From contig DASUVX010000023.1 in NCBI GenBank assembly GCA_036378735.1, positions 1-35,116 on the forward strand: a stretch of 35,116 nt of DNA, in the 5' to 3' direction. Source of the stretch: GCA-003244245 sp036378735. Its GTDB lineage: Bacteria; Actinomycetota; Actinomycetes; Mycobacteriales; Pseudonocardiaceae. Shown here one piece after another: positions 22,614 through 31,154 of the stretch (the first letter of the stretch is position 1; each line of letters begins with the position of its first letter). Position numbers and translations under genes: made by a program. The notes beneath the pieces are model-generated. The model did no database searches, had not been told where the DNA came from, and saw nothing but the letters and a program-made list of their open reading frames with translations.

Positions 22614-24206
22614 ATGATGGAGAGGATGGACAGATCAGCGGAGTCGGGATTCCCGGTCAAGCCGGTGTACCGCGCGCAAGACGTTGCGGACGGGCTGGCG
22701 CAGCGGCTGGGCGAGCCCGGGCAGTTCCCGTTCACCCGCGGGGTGTACCCGACCATGTACACGCAGCGTCCGTGGACGATGCGCCAGTACGCCGGGTACG
22801 GCACGGCCACCGAGTCCAACGCGCGCTACCACCAGCTGCGCCGGGCTGGGCAGACCGGCCTGTCGGTGGCTTTCGACCTGCCCACCCAGATGGGCTACGA
22901 CTCCGACGAGGCGATCGCGCACGGCGAGGTCGGCAAGGTCGGCGTGGCCATCGACTCGATCGAGGACATGCGCACGCTGTTCGACGGGATCCCGCTGGAC
23001 GAGGTCTCCACCTCGATGACAATCAACGCACCGGCCAGCGTGTTGCTGTTGCTGTACCAACTCGTGGGCGAGGAGCAAGGGGTGCCGGGCTCGAAACTGA
23101 CCGGTACGGTTCAAAACGACGTGCTCAAGGAATACATCGCGCGGGGTACCTATATCTACCCTCCGGTGCATTCTCTGCGGCTCACCGCGGACATCTTCGC
23201 GTATTGCAAGGCGGAGATCCCGCGCTGGAACACCATTTCGATCTCGGGTTATCACATGGCCGAGGCCGGCGCGAATCCGGTGCAGGAAATCGCCTTCACG
23301 CTGGCCAACGGTATGCAATACGTGCAGGCCGCGCTGGACGCCGGGATGGCCGTCGACGAGTTCGCGCCACGATTGTCGTTCTTTTTCGTCGCCCGCACCA
23401 CGCTGCTGGAGGAGGTGGCGAAGTTCCGGGCCGCCCGGCGGATTTGGGCTCGCCTGATGGCCGAGCGCTTCGGCGCCCGGAATCCGAAGTCGCTGATGCT
23501 GCGCTTCCATGCGCAGACCGCCGGGGTGCAGCTGACCGCGCAGCAGCCCGAGGTCAACCTGGTGCGGGTCACCGCGCAGGCCATCGCCGCGATCTTCGGT
23601 GGCGCGCAGTCGCTGCACACCAACGCCTACGACGAGGCGATCGCGCTACCCAGCGAGAAGGCCGCCCGGCTGGCGCTGCGAACCCAGCAGGTGCTGGCAC
23701 ACGAGACCGACCTGACCGCCACCGTGGACCCCTTCGCCGGCTCCTACGCGGTCGAGGCGATGACCGACGAGGTCGAGGTCGCCGCGCTTGCCTTGATCGG
23801 CAAGGTGGACGAACTGGGCGGCGCCGTGTGCGCCATCGAAGCGGGTTTCCAGAAATCGGAGATCGAACGAACCGCGTACCAGACCGCTGTCCAGATCGAC
23901 TCCGGTGATCGTGTGGTGGTCGGTGTCAACCGCTACCGGCTCGACGCCGAGGAGCCCTACCAGCCGCTGCGGGTCGACCCGGCAATCGAGGAAAACGCTG
24001 CGCAGCGCCTCGCCATGCTCCGCTCGTCCCGATCATCCGTTGAGGTCGAGGGTGCTTTGGACGAGCTGCGGCGCGCCGCCAAGGACGTCAGCAGCAACGT
24101 GCTGTATCCGATGAAGCGCGCGCTCGCTGCGCGGGCCACCGTCGGTGAAGTGTGCCACGCGCTGCGCGATGTGTGGGGCACCTACGTGCCGTCAGAGACG
24201 TTCTGA
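22614..24206 (+). CDS. Methylmalonyl-CoA mutase large subunit without B12-binding domain
   Basis: Adenosylcobalamin-dependent isomerase domain, 530 aa. It contains the substrate/TIM-barrel half only: FTRGVYPTMY, RPWTMRQYAGYG, GLSVAFDLPTQMGYDSD, VGVAIDSIEDM, GTVQNDVLKEYIARGTYIYPP, SISGYHMAEAGA with the B12-side His214, and FHAQTAGVQLTAQQP. Substrate-specificity positions are Tyr59 and Arg177, aligning with Tyr89 and Arg207 of methylmalonyl-CoA mutase rather than the Phe/Gln of isobutyryl-CoA mutase, so succinyl/methylmalonyl-CoA is the predicted pair. The C-terminal cobalamin domain is absent, so a separate small subunit must be encoded elsewhere. ATGs at 22614, 22617 and 22626 are all possible. 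No meaB or small subunit is in the window. Confidence 0.92.
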   Translation: MMERMDRSAESGFPVKPVYRAQDVADGLAQRLGEPGQFPFTRGVYPTMYTQRPWTMRQYAGYGTATESNARYHQLRRAGQTGLSVAFDLPTQMGYDSDEAIAHGEVGKVGVAIDSIEDMRTLFDGIPLDEVSTSMTINAPASVLLLLYQLVGEEQGVPGSKLTGTVQNDVLKEYIARGTYIYPPVHSLRLTADIFAYCKAEIPRWNTISISGYHMAEAGANPVQEIAFTLANGMQYVQAALDAGMAVDEFAPRLSFFFVARTTLLEEVAKFRAARRIWARLMAERFGARNPKSLMLRFHAQTAGVQLTAQQPEVNLVRVTAQAIAAIFGGAQSLHTNAYDEAIALPSEKAARLALRTQQVLAHETDLTATVDPFAGSYAVEAMTDEVEVAALALIGKVDELGGAVCAIEAGFQKSEIERTAYQTAVQIDSGDRVVVGVNRYRLDAEEPYQPLRVDPAIEENAAQRLAMLRSSRSSVEVEGALDELRRAAKDVSSNVLYPMKRALAARATVGEVCHALRDVWGTYVPSETF

Positions 24207-24566
24207 CCCGAACTCCGCGGGCGTCGTGGCCGGCACCGGCGCGGTGACGTGCGTGCGTGATCTCGCCCTTCGGTACTCGTGCTCCTAAGTTTGAACAATA
24301 AATGTCTCTCCGGCACAGTCAATTTCGCATTCGACAGCTTGCGCGCTGATGCCCGAACGCGAAGAGCGCCGATCGAAAGCAGTATGTCGGCGTGACTGAC
24401 ACCTTTCGAGGTAGCGATCGCCATGCGGCAAACGGAATCACGCTACTTGGCTGTTTGGGATCGACCGGACCGCCCGGTGTCGAACTCGGCGACATCAGGA
24501 CGGTTGAGGATGCGGGTCCGGCGAGACAGGCGGCATTTGGAGGCCGTGTCGGGCAGAATCAGGGGG
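24207..24566. other. Gene-free gap with an AT-richer patch
   Basis: 360 bases without a convincing gene. 24281-24350 is about 47% G+C (33 of 70 by count), clearly below the surroundings. A minus-strand frame (24424-24182) is open but shows no recognisable family. A promoter-like pair on the minus strand is listed separately. The right end leads into the amiB relic. The patch may be the remnant of a lost gene or an upstream regulatory region. Confidence 0.5.
24295..24322 (-). promoter_or_regulatory. Consensus-like sigma-70 promoter pointing toward the 3' end of the mutase gene
   Basis: On the minus strand TTGACT (24322-24317), a 16-base spacer and TATTGT (24300-24295) are close to the TTGACA/TATAAT consensus, which is unusual in this window. 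Downstream lies only the antisense of the mutase 3' end, so it could drive an antisense or small RNA. It could also be chance in AT-rich DNA. Confidence 0.3.
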
Positions 24567-25028
24567 TGAGTACCACGCCGACCCGTCGTCGCCGTCCGAG
24601 CACCGCCGTGCCGGCAAGGTCGTCGACCTGATGGGGGCCGAAAAGGAGCCCGGGCGACGGGGTCGCCGGGCGGTGCGCGGAGTACGACGCGCTGGCGCTG
24701 CGCGATGTTACCGGGGCACCGGACATGACGATCAAGTTGATCGGAACACCTGCCGAAGAATCCGGTGGGGCAAGCTGCAGCTCGTACAGAGGGGGTATCC
24801 GGCGACGTGGTGATGGTGATGATGGTGCCTCCGGCGTCACAGGACACCTGTGTGCGCGGCTCACGGACCGTCACCTGGGTGAACACGCGGTACACCGAAA
24901 TGGCGCCGTATTCGGCCCTCGACGGCGAGTCGCCGCGGTCGGCGGTGGTCCACGAGTACGCGCAGCGGAAGCGGCTGATCGGCTCCCGGCTGGAGCAGCG
25001 AGCGCTGGGCGCCGGAGGTGTTCTGTGA
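24567..25028 (+). pseudogene. amiB: Decayed AmiB-type M20 amidohydrolase
   Basis: Pieces of an AmiB1-like M20 peptidase/amidohydrolase occur in order but in different frames: EHRRAGKVVDLM (near 24600-24635), CAEYDAL (near 24680), MTIKLIGTPAEESGG (24725-24769), GKLQLVQRG (near 24766-24792) and DVVMVMMVPPASQDTC (near 24804-24852). The last segment continues RGSRTVTWVNTRYT. The GHxCGH metal region expected between CAEYDAL and the TIKL motif is missing, as is most of the C-terminal half. The last reading frame still ends RLEQRALGAGGVL with TGA overlapping the amiA GTG (GTGA). amiB1 precedes amiA1 in M. tuberculosis, so this is the ancestral partner in its expected place. Confidence 0.83.
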
Positions 25029-26251
25029 CGTTGCTGCAACCCAGCCCGTTGCCTCCCGCCGATGCGCCGCTGGACATCGCGGCTGGTCGTGGCCCTTCCT
25101 GGTTGGATGAGTGGCTGTCCAAACACGGAACCGACCTGGTCGCCTGGCGCAGGCGCGTGCACGCCCACCCGGAACTTGCCTATGCCGAGCACGCCACCAC
25201 GGCGCTGATTACCGACTGCCTCGGCAGCGCTGGTCTGCAACCCACTCCGCTGCCCGGTGGTACCGGGTTGATCTGTGACATCGGCGCCGGTTCGCGGTGC
25301 GTTGGGCTGCGCGCGGACATCGACGCGCTGCCCCTGACGGAGGCCACCGGGCTGCCGTTCGCGTCAACCGTGGACGGTGTGATGCACGCCTGCGGGCACG
25401 ACGCGCACGCCGCGATCCTGATCGGTACCGCGCTGGCGTTGGCGTCGGCTCCGGAATTGCCGGGCCGGGTTCGGCTGATCTTCCAGCCGGCCGAGGAAGT
25501 GATGCCCGGTGGCGCACTGGATGTGCTCGCCGCCGGCGGAGTGTCCGATGTGGATCGAATCTTCGCGCTGCATTGCGCGCCCCGGTTACGCGTCGGTCAG
25601 GTCGGTACCCGGATCGGACCGATCACATCGGCGTCGGACCTGCTGGAGCTGCGGCTGTCCTCGCCCGGCGGGCACACGTCGCGCCCGCATCTCACCGCCG
25701 ATTTGGTGCACGCGCTCGGTACTGTGATCACCGGCTTGCCCTCGTTGCTGTCGCGGCGCGTCGACCCGCGCTCGGGCACGGTCCTGGTGTGGGGTGCGGT
25801 GCAAGCTGGTCAGGCCGCCAACACCGTTCCCCAGGAGGGACTGGTTCGGGGCACCCTGCGTACCGGGGATCCTGGGCTCTGGGCAGAACTGGAACCATTG
25901 GTCCGCGAGTTGGTCAGCGCCCTGCTGGCCCCCACCGGGGTGGGCTTTGATCTACGCCATGTTCGCGGCGTGCCGCCGGTGGTCAACGAGCCGGTCAGTA
26001 CCGGGCTGCTCCGAGGCGCTATCGCTGCGGCGCTGGGCCCGGATGCTCTGGTGCGGACCGAGCAGTCCTCTGGAGGTGAGGATTTCGCCTGGTTCCTCGA
26101 GCACGTCCCGGGATCCATGTGCCGCCTCGGAGTCTGGTCGGGTGAGGACGCTCAGCACGACATCCACCAACCCACCTTCGACCTCGACGAGCGCGCCCTG
26201 CCTCTTGGCGTGCGGGTCATGGTGCACACCGCTCTAGCCGCCCTAACCTGA
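25025..26251 (+). CDS. amiA: M20 family metal-dependent amidohydrolase (AmiA-type)
   Basis: A 408-aa M20/M40-type hydrolase expected to cleave N-acyl amino acids or small amides using two metal ions in the cytosol; the exact substrate is unknown. Family motifs are complete: VHAHPELAYAEHATT, GLRADIDALPLTEATGLPF, the metal-binding MHACGHDAHAAIL (Cys, His, His), FQPAEEVMPGG with catalytic Glu, ALHCAPRLRVG, and SGGEDFAWFLEHVPG near the C-terminus. GTG 25025 has GGAGGTG 4 nt upstream and overlaps the TGA of the amiB relic, so translational coupling survives from the ancestral operon. A cluster of 22-bp repeats begins 5 bases after the stop. Confidence 0.92.
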   Translation: MTLLQPSPLPPADAPLDIAAGRGPSWLDEWLSKHGTDLVAWRRRVHAHPELAYAEHATTALITDCLGSAGLQPTPLPGGTGLICDIGAGSRCVGLRADIDALPLTEATGLPFASTVDGVMHACGHDAHAAILIGTALALASAPELPGRVRLIFQPAEEVMPGGALDVLAAGGVSDVDRIFALHCAPRLRVGQVGTRIGPITSASDLLELRLSSPGGHTSRPHLTADLVHALGTVITGLPSLLSRRVDPRSGTVLVWGAVQAGQAANTVPQEGLVRGTLRTGDPGLWAELEPLVRELVSALLAPTGVGFDLRHVRGVPPVVNEPVSTGLLRGAIAAALGPDALVRTEQSSGGEDFAWFLEHVPGSMCRLGVWSGEDAQHDIHQPTFDLDERALPLGVRVMVHTALAALT

Positions 26252-26255
26252 CGCC

Positions 26256-26321
26256 CCGACGCCCCGCGTGTCGCGCCCCGCCGTCCCGTGTGTCGCGTCT
26301 CCATGCTCGGTGTGTCGCGTA
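26256..26321 (+). repeat. 22-bp tandem repeat (family B), three units after amiA
   Basis: The core GTGTCGCG begins at 26268, 26290 and 26312, exactly 22 bases apart. Flanks are variable; the best match to the family consensus GTGCCCGGTGTGTCGCGTCT is the third unit. Orientation is sense with respect to amiA. Confidence 0.85.
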
Positions 26322-26448
26322 TAGCAGCACGCCGCGGTGTTCAGCTCTGCTCGGTCGGCCGCCTGCATTTGTCCACAACGGGAGCGGTTGTCCACAGCTG
26401 CCGAATCCGGCGTTCGCATCGATCGGCCTCTCCGGGGATGCTCACACC

Positions 26449-27391
26449 GTGCTCAGCCTGCCGGAAGAATGTCGCGGTCCACAGACGTACGCGCAGTTAT
26501 GTGGAGTCCTCGGTCGGCGAAGGGTGGACCGACTGCGCGCCGACGGCCGGCTCCGGCAGATCTGGGGTGTGCTGGTTCCCCGGGAATCCCTGCTCGATCC
26601 CGACACCCGAGCGGCCGCGGCCCTGCTGGTGGCTGGACCCACGGCAGCGCTGACCGGCCTCACTGCGGCCGCGTTGCAGGGCTGCCCGGCTGCGGCAGCA
26701 CCTGCCGTACATGTGGCGGTGCCTTACTCCAGCTCCCTGCGGACCAAGGAAGGTCTGGTGGTTCACCAAGGTCGTGGCCTGCTGAACGAGGTGATCGTGG
26801 TGCGGGAGCTACGCACGGTGGCGCTCGAGGTCGCGATCACTGAGTTACTCTGCACCGATTCGGCGAGGCGCGCTCTCGCTGTCGCCGACCAAGCAGCCGC
26901 ACAGTTCGTCGAGCAAGAGAGGTCGGCGTTTCGCGGGCAAATCGCTGATCGGCTGGTCACCCGGGCCGACCGTCGTGGTACCGCCCGCGCCGGTGGCTTG
27001 CTGGCTCTGATCACAGGAAGGGCCGAGTCCCCGCCGGAAAGCTGGTTGAAGCTGCTGGTCGTCGAAGCGGGCTTTTCCCACGCCGAGAGAGTAATTCCCG
27101 GTGATCGATGCGCTCGCTTGCATTCGCTATGTGCTCGATCTTTGCTGGCCCGAGTTGCGCATCGCGCTCGAGTACGACGGTTACGAGTCGCACGAGTACC
27201 GCCTGGATCGCGACGCCAGGCGTGACCTCGACCTAGAACGGCGGGGATGGATCACCATTCGAGCCACTGCGGCTGACCTCCGCGAGCCCAGTGCGCTGCT
27301 CGCCAGACTCGATGACGCCTTTCGCGCCCGGGGAGCGGCCTACTACCGCGCAGCGCCTGGTGAGCAACGGCCACGCCGCCGACGCGCATGA
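26449..27391 (+). pseudogene. Frameshifted DUF559-type protein with AbiEi-like N-terminus
   Basis: A roughly 313-codon gene broken by one inserted base near 27090-27095, in a CCCGGTG run; deleting one G restores VIPVIDALACIRYVLDL. The N-terminal part (QTYAQLCGVLGRRRVDRLRAD, RQIWGVLVPRE, then the Ala-rich AAAALLVAGPTAALTGLTAA) matches proteins with an AbiEi-type winged-helix domain. The C-terminal part (CWPELRIALEYDGYESHEY, then RDARRDLDLERRGWITIRATAADL) is a DUF559/VSR-like PD-(D/E)xK nuclease-fold domain. GTG 26449 is chosen because the longer frame begins inside the upstream repeat. It could be a genuine lesion, a sequencing error or programmed. It lies between inverted clusters of the 22-bp repeat. 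Confidence 0.72.
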
Positions 27392-27392
27392 G

Positions 27393-27474
27393 CGCGACAC
27401 ACCGGGCACCGAGAGACGACACACCGGGCACGGGGACGCGACACACCGGGCACCGAGAGACGACACGCCGGGAG
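27393..27474 (-). repeat. 22-bp tandem repeat (family B), four units with 44-bp alternation
   Basis: On the plus strand the core CGCGACAC or GACGACAC begins at 27393, 27415, 27437 and 27459. Units 1 and 3 carry CGCGACAC, units 2 and 4 GACGACAC, giving a 44-bp higher-order repeat. Read on the minus strand, the cluster is in the consensus orientation downstream of the GGCT gene. Confidence 0.9.
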
Positions 27475-27488
27475 AGGGTGAGGAAGGG

Positions 27489-27941
27489 TCAGGGGCCGAT
27501 GCCGGAGCAGGGGCGCGCGCGCAGCTCGGCGACGTAGTCCTCCGGGGCGCCGGCTGCCTCGGCGGCGTCAGCGATGACGCCGAGATAGCGCGCCGAGGGT
27601 AGCCCGCCCTCGTAGGCGTCCAGCACGTAGAGCCAGGCCAGCGCCGAGCCGTCCAGGGTGTGCACTCGCAGCCGCAGCTTTTTGTGCAGCCCGAAATCCC
27701 CACCCTCCCAGCGATCGAGCAGCTTTTCGTCCTCCGAGGTCACGTCATAGATCACGACGAACACCTGGGACTCGGGGTCCTCGACGACGGTGGCCAGTGC
27801 GCCCTCCCAGAGGAGGTCTTCGCCACCGAAGGTCAGCCGCCACCCGATCAGCCAGCCGGTCATGGCCATCGGCGAGTGTGGCGCGCGTTGCGCCATCTGG
27901 GCAGGGTCCATGTTGGACCCGTAGGCGGCATAGAGCGGCAC
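27489..27941 (-). CDS. Gamma-glutamylcyclotransferase-like (AIG2/GGCT fold) protein
   Basis: A 150-aa protein starting PLYAAYGSNMD, the glycine-loop YGSN signature that binds the gamma-glutamyl moiety in GGCT-fold enzymes. A candidate catalytic Glu lies in LLDRWEGGDFGLHKK (about residues 80-94). Other family features are MTGWLIGWRLTFGG and AWLYVLDAYEGGLPSARYL. GGCT enzymes release 5-oxoproline from gamma-glutamyl peptides; in actinobacteria, which often lack glutathione, the substrate may be gamma-glutamylcysteine-related or something else (inference). GTG 27941 is supported by TACGCT 7 nt upstream. The open frame further upstream is not conserved-looking. Confidence 0.85.
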   Translation of the reverse strand: MPLYAAYGSNMDPAQMAQRAPHSPMAMTGWLIGWRLTFGGEDLLWEGALATVVEDPESQVFVVIYDVTSEDEKLLDRWEGGDFGLHKKLRLRVHTLDGSALAWLYVLDAYEGGLPSARYLGVIADAAEAAGAPEDYVAELRARPCSGIGP

Positions 27942-27948
27942 GCGCGAT

Positions 27949-27954
27949 AGCGTA
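27949..27954 (-). promoter_or_regulatory. -10 hexamer TACGCT for leaderless GGCT gene
   Basis: TACGCT on the minus strand with exactly 7 nt to GTG 27941 and no Shine-Dalgarno. Confidence 0.5.
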
Positions 27955-28025
27955 GCTGCCGCACGATATGTCCCGACGTTCCCGCCACCGCCGCCGGCTA
28001 CGCCCTGTTCAACGGCGCGCACTGA

Positions 28026-28043
28026 GCGTGTTTGGCAACACGC
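28026..28043. promoter_or_regulatory. Palindrome upstream of the 81-aa secreted protein
   Basis: GCGTGTT/AACACGC, perfect 7-bp arms with a 4-base spacer (TGGC). It lies about 60 bases before ATG 28101, between divergent genes, so it is a candidate operator; it could equally be a short hairpin. Confidence 0.4.
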
Positions 28044-28314
28044 AACCTCAGGCGTGTCCGCGCGTCTTGATGGGTGGAGAGCTGGCATGAGGAGGTTGCG
28101 ATGCGGATCGTTACCTGCGCGGTGATCGCTGGTGCAGCTCTGCTGGGTCCCGTTCCCGCGGCCATGGCCGATGCGCCGATCAGCGCGGCCAACGCGGACA
28201 GCCAGGCTGCTCCGCAGACCGAAGTGAGCATGCTGGCCGTGTCGCTCACCGTGGGCGGCGCGGTCGCCACCGCCGGATCCGGCATGGCGTTGGTCTTGAA
28301 CCGGCGCCGGGCGG

Positions 28315-29808
<1,494 letters not shown>

Positions 29809-29817
29809 CGACCATGG

Positions 29818-29823
29818 ACGCTA
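29818..29823 (-). promoter_or_regulatory. -10 hexamer TAGCGT for glpK
   Basis: TAGCGT on the minus strand, 9 nt before ATG 29808, predicting a leaderless or nearly leaderless transcript. Confidence 0.4.
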
Positions 29824-29873
29824 GCGGGTTCAGTCGGGTTGCCGATCAGCACGATCGGGGAAGTCAAGGCGTC

Positions 29874-31088
29874 ATGGGAAACCAGTTGCTGCGCCGGGCG
29901 CCCGGAGGCGGCCTGCGCAGCTGGACCTCCGTCACGCTCGTCGGTACGGCATTCGCGATCACGATGCTGGGCACCACGCTGCCGACGCCGCTGTATCCGC
30001 TCTACGAGAAGGCCTTCCACTTCGGTGAGTTGATCACCACGGTGGTGTTCGCCGCCTACGCGGTCGGCGTCATCGCCGCCCTGTTGCTGTTCGGGCACTG
30101 GTCGGATCAGTTGGGTAGGCGTCCGATGCTGCAAGCGGGGCTGGTGTTGTCCGGACTTTCCGCCGTCGTCTTCCTGCTGGCGGGGACACTGGGTTGGCTG
30201 TTCGTCGGCCGGGTGCTGTCCGGGCTATCGGCGGGGATCTTCACCGGCACCGCGACCGCCACGATCGTGGATCTGGCTCCTGACGGGGGCAAGTCCCGGG
30301 CGAGCCTGGTCGCCGCCGCGGTCAACATGGGCGGTCTCGGCGCAGGCCCGCTGCTGGCCGGCGTCCTGGCGCAATACGCACCGCTGCCACTGACCCTGTG
30401 TTTCCTCGTCGACCTGGTCCTCGTCGGGCTGGGCATTGTCGGGGTGCACGCCGTCGCCGAACCCGTGCGGCGGCCGGAGACCGTCCGCCTGCGGCCCCAG
30501 AAGATCACAGTGCCGGCCGAGATCCGGGGGGTATTCACCAGAGCAGCGATCGCTGGTTTCGCCGGTTTCGCGGTGCTGGGACTGTTCACCGCGGTATCCC
30601 CGGCGTTTCTCGGCACGGTGCTGCATGACACCAACCACGCGGTCACCGGCGCGGTGGTGCTTTCCGTATTCATCGCCTCGACGATCGGCCAGTCGCTGTC
30701 CATGGTCATCGACGAGCGGCTCGCCTTGACGGTCGGCTGTGCCAGCCTGATCGTGGGGATGATCCTGGTCGGAGCGAGCCTGCCGGTCCGCTCGCTCGCC
30801 ATGTTCATCGGGGGAGCGGTCGTTGCCGGAGTCGGCCAAGGCATGAGTTTCCGAGCCGGACTGGGGTCGGTAACGAGCGCAAGCCCGCCGGACAAGCGGG
30901 GTGAGATCACGTCGAGCTACTTCGTGATGCTCTACGTCGGTATCGCTATCCCGGTGATCGGCGAGGGCGCCGCGGCGATGGCCTTCGGTCTCATCGGGTC
31001 GGGCATGGTATTCGCCGCGCTCGTCGCGATTCTCGCCGCTGTCGTGCTGCTGCTGGTGCGCAGCGCGCGTGAGCATGCGCCGGCGTAG
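29874..31088 (+). CDS. MFS transporter
   Basis: A 404-aa major facilitator with about 12 membrane segments. The loop 2-3 motif A reads GHWSDQLGRRP (about residues 76-86), and the second span contains VVFAAYAVGVIAALLLFG. Helices 5 (AAAVNMGGLGAGPLLAGVLA) and 11-12 (GIAIPVIGEGAAAMAFG) are typical. The substrate cannot be inferred from motifs; it resembles drug/metabolite exporters. ATG 29874 has AAGG 5 nt upstream; the frame is open back to 29814 but that part would overlap the glpK promoter. It lies between divergent glpK and codirectional glpD (66 bases apart), so a link to glycerol or glycerol phosphate is possible but unproven. Confidence 0.9.
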   Translation: MGNQLLRRAPGGGLRSWTSVTLVGTAFAITMLGTTLPTPLYPLYEKAFHFGELITTVVFAAYAVGVIAALLLFGHWSDQLGRRPMLQAGLVLSGLSAVVFLLAGTLGWLFVGRVLSGLSAGIFTGTATATIVDLAPDGGKSRASLVAAAVNMGGLGAGPLLAGVLAQYAPLPLTLCFLVDLVLVGLGIVGVHAVAEPVRRPETVRLRPQKITVPAEIRGVFTRAAIAGFAGFAVLGLFTAVSPAFLGTVLHDTNHAVTGAVVLSVFIASTIGQSLSMVIDERLALTVGCASLIVGMILVGASLPVRSLAMFIGGAVVAGVGQGMSFRAGLGSVTSASPPDKRGEITSSYFVMLYVGIAIPVIGEGAAAMAFGLIGSGMVFAALVAILAAVVLLLVRSAREHAPA

Positions 31089-31154
31089 CTGCGGAGCAGG
31101 CCTCACGCGGTAGCGTGCAGCAGGCGATCGGCTACGGCGCAGGGGGTAGGACCG

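Noticed and set aside
24182..24424. 80-aa minus-strand gene in the AT-rich gap
   Set aside because: No family similarity, no Shine-Dalgarno, and it runs into the mutase 3' end; not supported as a gene.
26256..26321. CRISPR array interpretation of the 22-bp repeats
   Set aside because: There are no unique spacers; the repeats are contiguous tandem units, and no cas genes are present.
26290..26448. Upstream start of the DUF559 gene at 26290
   Set aside because: The frame begins inside the 22-bp repeat cluster and has no family similarity before GTG 26449.
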